Source of the DNA: Diphasiastrum complanatum
Taxonomy: Eukaryota; Streptophyta; Lycopodiopsida; Lycopodiales; Lycopodiaceae
Assembly (NCBI GenBank): GCA_029204225.1
Contig: CM055102.1
Span: 39,507,014 to 39,571,013, forward strand
Reading direction: 5' to 3'
DNA length: 64,000 bases
The notes beneath the pieces were generated by a model that saw only the letters and a program-made list of their open reading frames with translations, was not told the origin of the DNA and made no database searches. This document shows positions 10,729 to 25,323 of this stretch, one piece after another (the stretch's first letter is position 1; each line of letters opens with the position of its first letter). The translations under genes were made by a program, and so were the position numbers.

Positions 10729-12532
10729 ATGTATAGGGTCAAACGAAATCGGAAGGATTTCTTCTCTCCTTGGGATGTATCCACTAGTACCCCTGCTGTT
10801 AAAGGCTCCATGGCAGACCAGGCGTAATAAGAGCAAATGGATCTCTGAGATTAAGAAATATCAGAGATCCACCTTGCTCCTGATACCCAGAGCCCCTTTC
10901 TACAGAACTGTGCGTCTGATTATCCGAGATAATCTACAGAGTGTTGTCAGGTTTGCACTTGGAGCACTGCAGTGTTTGCAGGAGTCCGCAGAGGACTATT
11001 TGCCTCTTTTTTTGAGGATTCTTTTTTGCTTTTCATCCATGCCAAGCGAGTGACTATAATGCCCAAAAATTTTCAAATCCTATATAGAATGAGGGAGAGA
11101 TTTTGTAGACTTCACAAGGGTGAACCTGATGCTCCCCGAGACAAACCCCTTGATAGGACCAACCTACCCACCAAGAGGCCTTGCAAGCAACCTGCCCCCA
11201 GAAGGAGCAAGCCATCCTCTTCTCAGGCTCCCAAAAAGGTCCGACGTATGACCCTCCAAGCTTCCACATTTGGAGATGATGGAATTGTAAATATTGTAGC
11301 TCTTGATACTGTGGTTGATTCAGCCATCAAAATTTTGGACATTCCCTCCATTGTAGATACTCTCTTGCCTCCTCCCGTTAATGTCAAACCTGTAGCATTA
11401 GATTCTGCTGATTATTTAAAGTTTGAGAAAGATATTTCAGATGCGTAGATAGTATAGGCATGCCAATCCTCTTCCAAATAAAAGAGATTGGTTTTACTCT
11501 TAATTTTAGAATTCCAGATTGCTTGCAGATGAAGGATAGAAAGGCCTCTATTAGCGATCCAGTGATTGAGGCTGGTCTCCCCTTACTGCAATATGATATA
11601 GTAGGGGATTCCATGAAAGAAGTGGCACTTCTCAGCAATTTTTCCCTACAAGGCATCAAGGACAACAACGACACTTTGTCGCACTGTATCCTTGGTGCTT
11701 GCTAGCTCGCTATGAAGTTTTTGTTGATGTCATATCATACCAAGTATGTCTATCTCTTTACTTGTCAAATTCATTATTTGTCTACTTCTTTACTTGTAAT
11801 TACTGTATCGTTTATCTAATGAAATCCTTCATGATTTTTTGTAGTGATTACTGGAGCTTAATTGTAATTTCTGTAAAAATCACAGATAATAATATCGTAA
11901 ATCTTTTTTGTGTAAAGATGAATTCTGCCAGCAACACACATAAGGATATTGACTCGCTGCTGCCGGAGATATGTAAATATTTTTCAATAGAGAATCACAC
12001 GGCAGAGAAATGTGAAATTGTGAGCATTGAGGTAATCATTGACCATTTCTGGTGTATTTTTGTTTATCATCATTGTTAAGCATCAGTACCTTCATCCCAT
12101 TATTAATCAATTGAATGTATTGTAGACACCCCAACAAAATGACTCATTTAGCTGTTTGTATGCAAAATCCACAAGGCGCTCTACAGGCTGAAACAGTCAC
12201 TCAGATCTTGGTTCGTATACAATGCAAAGTATTTTTCCAGTGGTAAAATGTTCAAGAGGATGTTGATATTTCAAAGGTGATTTATTAGCCCTTTCTATTT
12301 TATCTTTATGTAAACTATTGTTTGTTATTAATATTCATCTAGTACGACGTTTATTGCAGTTTGCCCTCGGTGACTATACTGCTGGCGAAGTGTACAGATT
12401 TCAATAGGAGATCATTCTTAGTCTATTGGCCAGGTCAACTACTGGACCAAAGACTGATGTTGGCCCGCCTAAGCCAGACGATGTTCAAATTTTAAATGAG
12501 ACTGGGCAATTTGTAAATACCCAAGCTGAATA
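10729..12532 (+). pseudogene. transposon X1 beta: histone H3 core fused to ULP1-type protease
   Basis: Starts at ATG 10729 (MYRVKRNRKDFFSP). After an indel near 10.82 kb comes a full H3 histone fold: SEIKKYQRST, LLIPRAPF, VRF, ALQCLQESAEDYL, then FFEDSF and IHAKRVTIMPKN. A 7-T run (11007-11013) shifts frame inside it. A basic Pro/Lys linker follows, then a C48 (ULP1/SENP) protease: ISDPVIEAGLPLLQ (substrate-groove helix), exon junction 11743/11845, NDYWSL (His replaced by Tyr), exon 2 end 12031, and exon 3 from 12126 reading TPQQNDSFSC with the Gln and catalytic Cys (12153-12155). The tail FALGDYTAGEVYRF is typical of ULP C-termini. Family role: ULP1 enzymes cut SUMO-like modifiers. This copy is broken by stops, at least TGA 12189 and TAG at 12406. 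Confidence 0.8.
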
Positions 12533-12677
12533 GATAGACATATAAACATATAGAAATAGAACTATAGAGATATAGACATACAGAAACAAAATCATTTGAA
12601 CAGATGTACAAAATCCCCAAATTTCGGTGATCTCTTATTGAATACAGATACCAATTTGTATCATTGATTGTATGAAT

Positions 12678-13870
12678 TTTCATTGTTCTTTGGCAATGTT
12701 AATATCTGTTGGAAGATCCTTGCAGGGTGTTGTGTTTGTCTTTTTCGTATTTGCATGAAAGATAAGCAACTTGTTAATTTCTCTATTCTCTAATAAAGTT
12801 ACATATATGATCATTGACTGATTTACAAATCAAATTAATATCTTACGAGCTTTCCATTGATAATGAATCTGAAGTGTTCTAGTAGAATTTCATTGTGCAT
12901 TAAGACCAGCTCTTGTCTGATATAACTCAAGCTCCAATGATCCTCCACTATAATTGTAGTTAGCATATCTTCATCGTTGAAAATGTGGACTTCTTTTTTA
13001 TCTATGTGATCATCCATTTGAAGGTCTTGATCGAGTGGCATCCATGTCTCACTTATTCGTTTCCATCTTTGGTAACTGAATGTAAGACTAAGCATTTGTC
13101 TTGCAATGCGATAACAAAATATCATAGATGATTTCTTAATTCTACATTCAATATCTCCAACTGCCTTGCATTCCCAACCCACATCCATCAGATCTGAAAG
13201 AGTGTCATCTGGCACATCCTTACAAACAAATAATGTTGGTGTTCTACCAACATTTGCATTTGAAAAAAAATCTTCAAATACATATAAGGATAGGAACCAA
13301 CTTAATCTATTGACTTTTGATCCAGTGCTAGCTTTCATTGAGTTTTTCAAATCTTATAGTAATTTCCATCTAAAAGATTCTGACACCATAGGTGCAAGCC
13401 ATTCATCACTTCCAAAATGTGGCAGTGGTACTCAAGCTTTCAGAAACCTCCATGCATATCTGGAATGTACTTGGACTCAGAAAAATATACCACTATCTGC
13501 AAGCTCCTCAGTTGTCTGAATGAATCACATCCAATATACCTGCTAGGGATTGTGCTGGCTCCCATTCGCTTATGTTGGATGGACATAAATCTGCAAGAAT
13601 GCAATACATATATGATAACTGATATGATTTCAACAAGTTTCAAAAGCATGAATGTTATAATATATGAATCTTTGCTTTCCAATATGATTTGAATGTCATC
13701 TTTGCTTTCTTTTTTGGTCTAAACATGCCTTTTAAGGATGGATGCAGTAGAACCCATGAGTTTTTTATATATCCTGTTGGTTTCCAAAATCCGGCATCAT
13801 CCTTCTCATTGTGAAGAATCATTGATTCAATTTTAGATCTTGGTCTCCTGGCCATACCGATTGCTTCCAA
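12678..13870 (-). pseudogene. transposon X1 alpha: unknown protein, ubiquitin-like tail
   Basis: Pieces at 13655-13870 (MARRPRSKIESMILHNEKD...), 13400-13570 and 12835-13350 align with alpha of X2. An intron acceptor TTGCAG lies just before the exon reading LCPSNISEWEPAQS. The C-terminal domain has the beta-strand/helix/FRFIINGK-L pattern of ubiquitin-like folds, interrupted by a GTAAGA donor at the Leu codon as in X2. The final exon near 12.68-12.76 kb has a GCAA instead of a CAG acceptor. Frameshifts separate the pieces. Function unknown. Confidence 0.6.
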
Positions 13871-14321
13871 AGTTTAGTGCCAAATTCTCGAATCTATGAA
13901 ATGCCAAATCGACTCAATGTTATATGACACTTATTCAATGTGAATGGATAACTAGACCACAGTAACAACATGTGGTAACTATGCTCACTGTCTAATTGTG
14001 ATGCATGTCACCAATTCCTATGCATGTGATGACTTACTATTGGCAAACTTGTGTAGTTTGAAATTTATGAACATATTAACCAGTGATTAAATAATTAACT
14101 AGAGACAATGTCGTCGGGCAGATTCACATGTTCAAGACAAACACTATCCACTAATAGCATTTTTCCATCCTGCCCAATGACAAATTCAAAATTTTTAAAA
14201 GTTAATTTTTATAACTTTATTATTTCTATCTACGTTGCATAGATTTCAAATATATGCAATTTCATTGGGCCACATGGCGGACGAAACTAAGAAAAAAAAA
14301 TAAAAAAAACATCTTCAGGAA

Positions 14322-14353
14322 GGGTCTTTTTTTATTTTGAAACTCCTCCAATG
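14322..14353 (-). repeat. right terminal inverted repeat of X1
   Basis: On the minus strand it starts CATTGGAGGAGTTTC and ends with AAAGACCC, closely matching both X2 ends. The subterminal T-rich tract and GGCCCAATGAAA block are also shared with X2. Confidence 0.8.
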
Positions 14354-17929
<3,576 letters not shown>

Positions 17930-18430
17930 GCATGGAAACGTCATCCATTGGGCCACCTCAGCTGACACGTCTGATCGTAGATAGTGACAAGTCCAGACCG
18001 GTCTCCAGGGTCCTGTCACTGTTGAGGGAGGCGCGGGAGGGGCCGGGTGACGGCACTGACAGGTGGCGGTCTCGAGAGGGGCCAGACCCTCGTGTAGAAA
18101 GGAACCCTTGGACGTGGCTGGCTCTCTCGAGATTCGATCCTGGCGGTCGCCGTCGCCTTGTCCCGATTCCCGGCCCACCGGCGAGGACTCGCCGGAGCGT
18201 GAAACCTGCCGGGCCGGCGACCGCCGTGTCTCCCGGTCGGCCGTTTGAATGATGCGGCAATAAGAATCGGGGGCACCTCCCGGCCGGATTCCTTTCTCCG
18301 ATCACGCCATCGGCGTCGGCCCCCCGGGGGACCGTCCTGGCCGGCCGCCGGAAAAGTCTCCGGCGACCTCTGATCGCTGTCGTTTTGAGGGAGAGAAAGT
18401 CGACTCTGTCCGCCCTCGGACTACTCTCGG
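17930..18430. other. GC-rich block upstream of KRP
   Basis: A sharply bounded, strongly GC- and CpG-rich interval in otherwise AT-rich DNA, with runs such as CCGGCCGGATTCC and GGCCCCCCGGGGG. Reading frames of up to 196 codons on the minus strand exist but look like high-GC artefacts (R/P/G-rich, no motif). It could be a distal CpG island of the KRP promoter or an inserted fragment. I recognise no rRNA or tRNA in it. Confidence 0.5.
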
Positions 18431-18473
18431 GAGTTGGCAGCAACGCTAGCTGTAACTTACGTTGGATGCGAGC

Positions 18474-18804
18474 CACGTGTAGAATAGACGTTTTCTCGAG
18501 CATCCAATGGCTAATCTTAACGACTGCTAATTCTCCCTCGATATCCAACGGTGGCGGGGTGTGACAGAGTCGTGCTTCTAAGAACGCGGCGACAGCTGAT
18601 CCTTTAAGCGACTACTGAGTACGCACGCTTGGATGTCTGCCACGTGTCGGCCGCCATTGCAGATAAAAACGTGGCAAGATCTGAATGTTCTTCTGACTAT
18701 CCACGGTGGCGCGCTAAATTTCCCTCAGTGCGATTAAGGGCGACGGAATAAAAACCTTGGAGGAGCACAGGTTTACACGTGGCAACAGGTACATGGCACA
18801 CGTG
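18474..18804 (+). promoter_or_regulatory. KRP promoter: G-box/ABRE cluster
   Basis: CACGTG at 18474-18479, 18641-18646, 18776-18781 and 18799-18804, plus ACGTGGC at 18669-18675. ACACGTGGC (18775-18783) is the classic ABA-response element form. The first two lie in a degenerate ~160-bp duplication (TTGGATG...GCCACGTGT, then TATCCA(A)CGGTGGCG). They sit 1.1-1.5 kb upstream of the KRP start codon and immediately upstream of a GA-rich stretch that looks like 5' UTR. ABA induction of ICK1/KRP genes is known in Arabidopsis; its relevance here is inference. Confidence 0.6.
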
Positions 18805-18839
18805 GACGATATTAATCCCATAAGCAGAGGGTGAAATGT

Positions 18840-18945
18840 GGCTATGGAAGGGCTTCTCTCTATTTCGTTACGCTCAATTCTCTCGTGTAACGCTCAGAAG
18901 AAGAAGAAACAAAGAACAAAGAAGGAAGGAGAGAGAGATGGCGGT

Positions 18946-18976
<31 letters not shown>

Positions 18977-19943
18977 GAAGAGGGTAGGGGAGATCTGAGG
19001 TAGCTATGGCAGTGTAGATCTGTAGGCGAGCTCGCCAAAGCAGCTGATCTGATCTGCTGATCAGAGATTCCTCTTGCCGCTAACCAATTTGTGTAAGCAT
19101 TTGTCAGTGGAGGGGGAGCTGGGCTAGTAGTGGGACGTTCCGGGGAGTGGTTGAAGAGAGGGGGGGATTACTCAGAGCTTTGAAGCCGTTGTTTTGTTGT
19201 TTGTGCTGCTCGTAGAAGATGATGAAGGCAGAGAGCGAGGAAGGTAAGTAGGGACGGTAAAATCTGTGGGTAGATGGTAGAATTTTTAGCGTAGCTTGAT
19301 AAGCAGGCGTGATTTGAACGGAGGGTGATGGTATGGCATATGCCATAGTCGCCTTAAGACTCTATTTCACCTACTTCCTCTGTCCCTTTGGTCTGTCTGT
19401 CTTTCAATTCAAGCACAGCAAAGGATATTGTGTGTGCAAATGCGCTTTAGTATGTAGCTCTTAGCCTCTTACTTCTTCTAGCCTATTCTGTGGTGTGACT
19501 TCAGCTACCAGCATCTGCTGCATCCCTCTCCCCGTCTGATCCACCTAGCTATGGCAGTACGTTTGCTTTGATATTTTTGTTCTTGGTTTTTAAGCCATGG
19601 GAGAGGATGACTTACTGCAGTATATAGATCTGTCAGAACTCAGATAACTGCATCTAAAGCAAGCTGCTGCTGCTTCTTCTGACTGAATTATCAGCTTTGC
19701 TATTCAGATCATCCCGCCTGTTGACGCAATCAAAATCGGGAGCTAAACTGAAATATTTTTTTGAGCGTCAAGCTAGTTGCTAGAAGCATGGAAGGAAGAC
19801 TTTATAAGCAGATAGATTTATTCATTATTTGCTAAATATTTCCAGCAGAAAAAGCTGTAGCTGATTAGCAAATGCAAACAGCCTTATTCTGACAACGCTT
19901 TCTAATACGATCCAGTAGTTTTGTTTTGGGGAAAAGGTAGAAG
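18840..19943 (+). other. probable KRP 5' leader
   Basis: Pyrimidine-rich TCTCTCTATTTCG (about 18855) followed by GA-rich sequence and a (GA)12 run (18947-18970) is typical of plant transcription-start and 5' UTR regions. A short upstream ORF, ATG 18938 to TAG 19003 (21 codons, Arg/Glu repeat), would lie in it if transcription starts before 18.93 kb. The leader may contain an intron; none can be fixed from sequence alone. Confidence 0.4.
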
Positions 19944-21332
19944 ATGGGGAAATACATGAGGAAAGCAAAAAATAGAGGAAAGAAAGGCATGAAACCTTTG
20001 AAATCTAACGTGGGCGTGAAGACTAGAGCGAAAAGGACGACTGTAAAGCATACCAACCAGCGTGCCATGGCAAATTCTCAGGATCTAAAGCAAAAGGAGA
20101 TCAATGTTTGCTATCTGGAGCTCCGTAGCCGAAGGCTAAAGAAGACAGTGGAAGGCATTAAAAGACGATGCAGGAGTGAGATGAAAGCTCAGGAAGTTGA
20201 AGAATCTAACTGCAGTGGCAATTTCGATCATGTAGCTCAGAATTTCTCCCCAGAGAAAGATGAATGTCAAAGGATAGGAAAGAGCTCGACATTAGCCAGA
20301 TTAACTAACGAGGCTCTTCCTAAAGCAGTTTCTACCATGTCTCTATCAAAACTATCCATGGATGGAGCTATCTCCAGGAGTAGCTCATTCTCAGCACTAG
20401 CTCAAGCAAGCCTTAATGCTTGCACGAACCAAGGTGAGGCAAGCTACAGGGAACTGGAGACACAAGATCAGCAGCGGAACCACTTTCTGGATTCTGAGGA
20501 CTTTCTTGTTGTACATTCACGCAGCACAGCGGTGAGTCAAGCCTACCTGTCTATATTTTTGCTTTCTTGAAGTAGAGAAGATCGGAAAAGCATGATCTAG
20601 AAAAGCTTGTCTAAAAAAATGTTCGAGGCTTACTGATCAAATATTTCTTGCATTTCATGGCTCAGATGGAAGTCTCACTCGGAGAAAATAGCAGACAGGT
20701 TGATCAAGACTATCCCTCACTACGGAAAAGGTATGCCATCAGTATTCTGAGATTTTGCTTTTCTGCATTGATCAAAGCTGTCAAGTATCAGTTTATCTTA
20801 TGATCCATGTTTGCTTCTTACATGCAGTCAAATGATCCTCAGACCCAGGCAGAAGAAAGAATCTACTGCTGTTTGCAGTCTAAGCTATGCTGGCACCCAT
20901 GAGAAGATGACAACCCAAGTTTCAAGACCTTCTGGTACTGACTCTGATGAAAGGACAGCAGATGAAAGAGCAGCTCCCATCTCTATTTGCAAAACGTTGT
21001 TTGGTGCACCTTCCGGAGATGAGCTTGAGGAGTTTTTTGCTCACGCTGAACATCAGGAACAGCAGCTTCTAACAGAAAGGTAAAGAATACGTGTGGATCC
21101 ACTCAGCTGTGGTAACAATTGATCATACTTCCCATCAGAGTTTCATAATTTGATGTAGCCGCAAAACCTATGATCTGTGGTTTGTGCCGGGATTTGGGTT
21201 TCTCTGTGTTTTCATAGTTACTTGCCAAATTAATTCTGCTACTTGTGGGTTGTTTGCAGATACAACTTTGACTTCCGGAATGAAGTGCCACTACAAGGTC
21301 GTTATGAATGGATAAGCTTAACTCATTCTTGA
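19944..21332 (+). CDS. KRP: KRP/ICK cyclin-dependent kinase inhibitor, 4 exons
   Basis: Exons 19944-20531, 20666-20730, 20828-21079 and 21260-21332 join in frame with GT-AG introns (donors GTGAGT, GTATGC, GTAAAG) to give 325 residues. The N-terminus MGKYMRKAK and VGVKTRAKR (about 23-31) and the motif YLELRSRRL (57-65) are hallmarks of plant Kip-related proteins. The C-terminus SGDELEEFF...YNFDFRNEVPLQGRYEW (about 280-319) is the CDK/cyclin-D binding domain shared with animal p27Kip1. The protein inhibits CDKA-cyclin D complexes in the nucleus, restrains the G1/S transition and promotes endoreduplication. Basic clusters in the first 50 residues may act as nuclear localisation signal. The start is fixed by the family N-terminus. 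No lesion seen: the only intact host gene in the window. Confidence 0.95.
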
Positions 21333-23660
21333 GAAGACTATGCAGCATGGACACATTTGCCGTTCTTTCGCTAATTGATCTACTTCAGTTTCTTGCAAAT
21401 TAGATTATAACTCATAGCAAGATACATCGGTCCAGCTCTGTTGGCTCGAAGATGGGCCAAAGGGAGAATAGCAACATACATGTGACTGGTTTGCTCTCCC
21501 TGAAGAAGAAATATTACTGCCGAAATATTCTGGTCTGCAAGATAGGCCATGAAGATAATAGCAATTTTTTGCTTAGTATGTTGCCGCCTTTCTGGTAAAT
21601 TACCAGACTGTTTTAGCTATGCTGACTACATCAGCTCGATTGGCGTGCATTGACTTCTGTTGTAAGTAACCTTTTTAGTCAGTTCAAGCAGACATAAAAA
21701 GAATTAGATTACTGATCACCTGGCAGTGTAAGAGGATCTGCTTTAAGCACAATCTATGGTGTCACTTGTTAACTACTCAATGTATATTTGATCATCTTTC
21801 TGTAAACAGCGTGAGCTCTAAATCTTTTATTTGTTTCGAAATTGACATTATTCAGCAACTAAGCGTAGTCCTATGGGTACGGTGTTGCCTGAATGAATGC
21901 ACTTGTGTACTTAAAAAAAATTGAGAAGCAACCATATGAAACCTATTGAGACACTGCAAGGCTACTGTGTGTCCAAGAAATGGTATAGGAGATCTTAAGC
22001 CAGATTTGGATAAAATTTTGAGAAATTTAAAAGTCTGGCTTCTTTGTGCCTCAAGTATACAGTATTTCTAGCTTTGTCAACCCAAACATTGGCAAATCAG
22101 AGCTACACATTGTTTTGCATGCTTTTTTATTCTGTAGGCAGCTATAGAACCTCATTTCGCTTTATAGTTTGAGGTCTTTTTCTTCCCTTTCGTAGGAACT
22201 GTGAAATTTTGTATCATTACTTTTTTCAACAATCGATCCATGCAAGTAATGTTGTACTTGGTGTCCTTATTGTAATTGTATACTTCCGCATCTTGTTATT
22301 AGAGCCCTCTCTCAACGATCAGCTTATCAGCAATATCTATGGGTTTATAAGTTAAGCAGTAAAGAGAGCGTCTGTACAATTATTCACCACTTTGCTAATT
22401 TCAGCTCTAATATCAGAGCGTTCACCAGAAGCTAGGCAAATGTATAAGCAACCTTGAAAATTTTCATGCCTTAAAGTCATTACACTCGATTGTTTCGAAT
22501 AAATTTTCAAAATTTTGAAGTGTGTATGGTCATCCTCTCTTAGCTACTCATCTAGATCTAAAAACAGGGCTGCATGTTCTATGCTTAATTCCCTCGTGAA
22601 GCTAACACTTGGTACTGCTAACTTAATGCATCCTGCCTTTTGTTAACGAATTCAACCAATTTTGCCACCGTCAGATAAAGATTCCACACTCTATAACTTG
22701 TAGTGAGGAACCAACTTTCAAAAATTCCAACTGGAAACAGATTAAAAAATTTGTTGTTCCTGCATAAACTATACAATATCTATATCACAATTGAATGCTA
22801 CTTTTTTGTGCTAAAGGACACCCTGGTCGTAATGGGCATTTGAGGCTTTTTCTTTCTGGTTTAGGTCTGCTTAGAAAGGAGAATGAGCAGAACAATTTCG
22901 TATGATGATTTGGTTTTCTAGATGCTGCAGATTCTGTTTCATGATGGTCTTGTGAAAAAAGCCACATGTGAAAAAAAGCAATGGAATTTAAGACACCCCC
23001 GCCCCCCAACCCCACTCTTTATGGGGCAGAATGTCATCGGCCATCATACATTAAATGCAACCCTTCAAGAATAGCATTACTGAAAGGTTCCTGTTGAGCA
23101 TTATCTATGCTTGTAAAACCTCAATTTATGTAGGGATTAATCTATGTTGCCCAATTGATGACAATAGTACATCTGCTTCAAAGACATGTCATGATCAAAC
23201 TTAGGGGGCTTTCACTAAAAATTTAAAAAGCTGTCACACGTGGAATCATGCCTGAGTTTGTTATTTTTTGGGCATGATTTTAGTTGATGACATGGTACAT
23301 CACACAACCTTCCATACATAAAGTTGTGTACAAAGACAATCATTCACTTTCTCACATTTCCCAACACCACTCTTTTCCAAAAGAAAAAAAAAATTGCCTG
23401 ATTGATTGAAGACTCATTTCCACATTTAAGTTCTTTTGATCTCCCATTATTCTCCTTCTTTTCGGACTTCTGCTTATGTTAGCATAAAGTCTTCCTTTTT
23501 TCCAAAGGAAAAGGTTGTTCTTTGAGGCAGAATCTGGGAATTTGCACGTTTTGGGCACATAGAAGGTGCATGTAAAATTCTTTTATCATTTTCTACAAGT
23601 ACCTGGGAAGCTACATTCAAAAAAGTTATGAAGTAAAAGAAAAACAATAAAAAAAGATTC
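21333..23660 (+). other. KRP 3' flank, no further gene
   Basis: AT-rich, low in repeats and without a conserved frame. The first few hundred bases are presumably 3' UTR; AATAAA occurs near 22498 but is too far off to assign. Nothing else recognisable. Confidence 0.5.
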
Positions 23661-23685
23661 ACATAGGTGAAGGCCCCTTTCTTTG

Positions 23686-23822
23686 GCCCTTCCGCCTATG
23701 GAAGGGCTTCTGGCCTTCCTCGACAAAAGGGCCAATTTTATCCTTCATCATTGGCACTTCTTTTTTCTTCATATTACAAGGTGATACTAACGTATTAGAT
23801 AACGGGCCCTTCAGGCCCGTTA
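23686..23822. repeat. pair of GC-rich foldbacks
   Basis: GCCCTTCC/GGAAGGGC (23686-23693/23700-23707, 6-nt loop) and TAACGGGCC/GGCCCGTTA (23800-23808/23814-23822, 5-nt loop), both perfect, in an AT-rich setting. They may be ends of a small foldback element. Confidence 0.5.
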
Positions 23823-23829
23823 ACTGACA

Positions 23830-24333
23830 TTATTCAGTAGGTGTGGTAGACAGAAATTGAATACGTTGCAAGATGCTTGATAAGAAATTGAATACTCTGC
23901 AAGATGCCTGATCATCCATACTATTATCCCCAAACACAATCGTTTCGTTTCCATCTTTGAAACCTTGCCTTCCTCTGGTGCATCCATTTGCACCCAAATC
24001 CTTACCATCATCACCGCTTCCTTTGGATTGACTCACACCTGTGGGCTTGATCACCGGCCTTCCCAGACACAATTCAAGGCTCAGCTCAGAGTCCCCACGC
24101 TCTTCATTTGTTGGAGCCTGGCAGCATGACTGCAAAGCACCTGCTCTTCTGAAATGCTCTTCGGATTGACTCACACCCGTGGGCTTGATCACCGGCCTTC
24201 CCAGCAGCCTTGCAGTTTGACAGCCGTATTGACCGTCAAGAGCCATTTTGGCCGTAAGATATAGGCGTCTTAAAAATTTGGCCGTCATAGTAGACATGCA
24301 CATACAATTCAAAAACGTCATTTTGAAATTCAC
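23830..24333 (-). other. uncharacterised ORF with internal 138-bp duplication
   Basis: A 167-codon minus-strand frame in which LGRPVIKPTGVSQS occurs twice, 138 bp apart (DNA around 24025 and 24163). A separate 31-bp duplication of AGAAATTGAATAC-type sequence lies at 23850-23910. I recognise no family. The repeats, Cys/Gln-rich composition and lack of neighbours make a functional gene doubtful. Confidence 0.25.
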
Positions 24334-25061
24334 GAATTATTCGAAATCCTCGAAACTAGGAATTGCCTCAGCCTGGAGGAGGAGGAGCGTCTTCAGACCT
24401 TTCTGCAGCAAGAGTTTTCTACTCAAATCGACAACAGAAAAAACATCAACGTGTTGCACGATTTGAGAGAAGGAAAGATAAAACGCGTGAACACTTCTTC
24501 AACATGGAGATTCGATGAAGGGCACTTGAAATGTGCCCTTCACGATATTTGTGTTTTTCCAATGATGACGCATTCCGGATTATTGAGCGTCCTATTTTTA
24601 CACAATAATCGGCCACACCTACTAATAATGTTTGTTTGGAGCAACAAAAGTACTCTTTGTATTGCAACTATATAATGTTTTTGAAATGTGATTTGAAAAA
24701 AATCATAAACCCTAATGAAGTAGATTTCAACTAAGGTCTTCTGAATAAAATTTCCAAGAAACAGTGTTTATAAGAGTAACCAAAAGGACAACATTGAAGC
24801 CCAATAGCCTTCAAACAAACACAAAACAAACTAGTGTTGAAGAACTAGTCAACAATATAGATACCATATTTCATAAAGGCACATAAGAGAGTGAAGTTGC
24901 ATTCCTTTGAGTTAGCCACTTGACTTATATATACGTAATTGGCGTAAGATGTGATATTTCTATCCATACAATGGATTTTGAGGTGCGAAACATTATTTGT
25001 CTCCATCTCCAACTTGTCTTCAAAATTTTATGAATTGTGTCCATGAAAAGATTATGTAGTA
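24334..25061. other. unassigned sequence
   Basis: No conserved frame on either strand and no repeat shared with the rest of the window. Confidence 0.35.
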
Positions 25062-25183
25062 GGTAATGGCCATTGAGAGGGCCATTACCATAAATAATCC
25101 GGGACCCGGCGGCGAGTGGCGGAGGCCACGAGTTGTCCGAGGACTCGATTATTTGTGATAATGGTCCGACCAAGGGACCATTA
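25062..25183. repeat. three-stem foldback structure
   Basis: Perfect stems GGTAATGGCC/GGCCATTACC (25062-25071/25080-25089), AATAATC/GATTATT (25093-25099/25147-25153) and TAATGGTCC/GGACCATTA (25159-25167/25175-25183). The enclosed 47 bp is GC-rich with CGAGT/ACTCG pairing. The two flanking hairpins carry related arm sequences. Confidence 0.6.
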
Positions 25184-25251
25184 CCTCAAGTAATTGCCAT
25201 TTGCCAGATTCTTTTTGCACTCTGACTCTCTCTTTCCTCTCCATGCCAGGA

Positions 25252-25256
<5 letters not shown>

Positions 25257-25321
<65 letters not shown>
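25257..25321. repeat. (CT)n microsatellite, ~65 bp
   Basis: Perfect CT run ending directly at CATGGACTCTTC, the start of hairpin repeat B. Confidence 0.98.

Positions 25322-25323
<2 letters not shown>

Larger units (their letters stand above)
4572..14353 (+). mobile_element. DNA transposon X, copy 1 (interrupted)
   Basis: A copy of the same multi-gene transposon as 32615-39857, in reverse orientation. It consists of 4572-4603 plus 8916-14353, split by a copia insertion. Order left to right: transposase tail (delta, +), gamma (-), CACGTG array, beta (H3-ULP1, +), alpha (-), right terminal repeat (14322-14353, CATTGGAGGAGTTTC on the minus strand). The left end is missing: homology stops within the transposase near 4572 and no left inverted repeat was found. 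The right end interrupts a hairpin repeat directly after its GATACAACTCA block, so X1 jumped into that repeat. All genes carry stops or indels. Confidence 0.8.

Noticed and set aside
11003-11020. Programmed -1 ribosomal frameshift at T TTT TTG within the X1 H3 domain
   Set aside because: In X2 the same run has nine T and the H3 domain reads through in a single frame (with a TAG in place of Glu), so the X1 shift is an ordinary loss in a T tract.
10729-11100. Host histone H3 gene
   Set aside because: It lies inside a transposon with matching order in a second copy, has a non-H3 N-terminal tail, contains lesions, and continues into a protease; a normal H3 gene would be ~136 codons and nearly invariant.
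17958-18548. 196-codon minus-strand ORF in the GC-rich block
   Set aside because: Arg/Pro/Gly-rich composition typical of random high-GC DNA; overlapping frames on both strands are equally long.
24446-24675. Overlapping ~74-codon frames on both strands
   Set aside because: Neither shows motifs, and they are shadows of each other.
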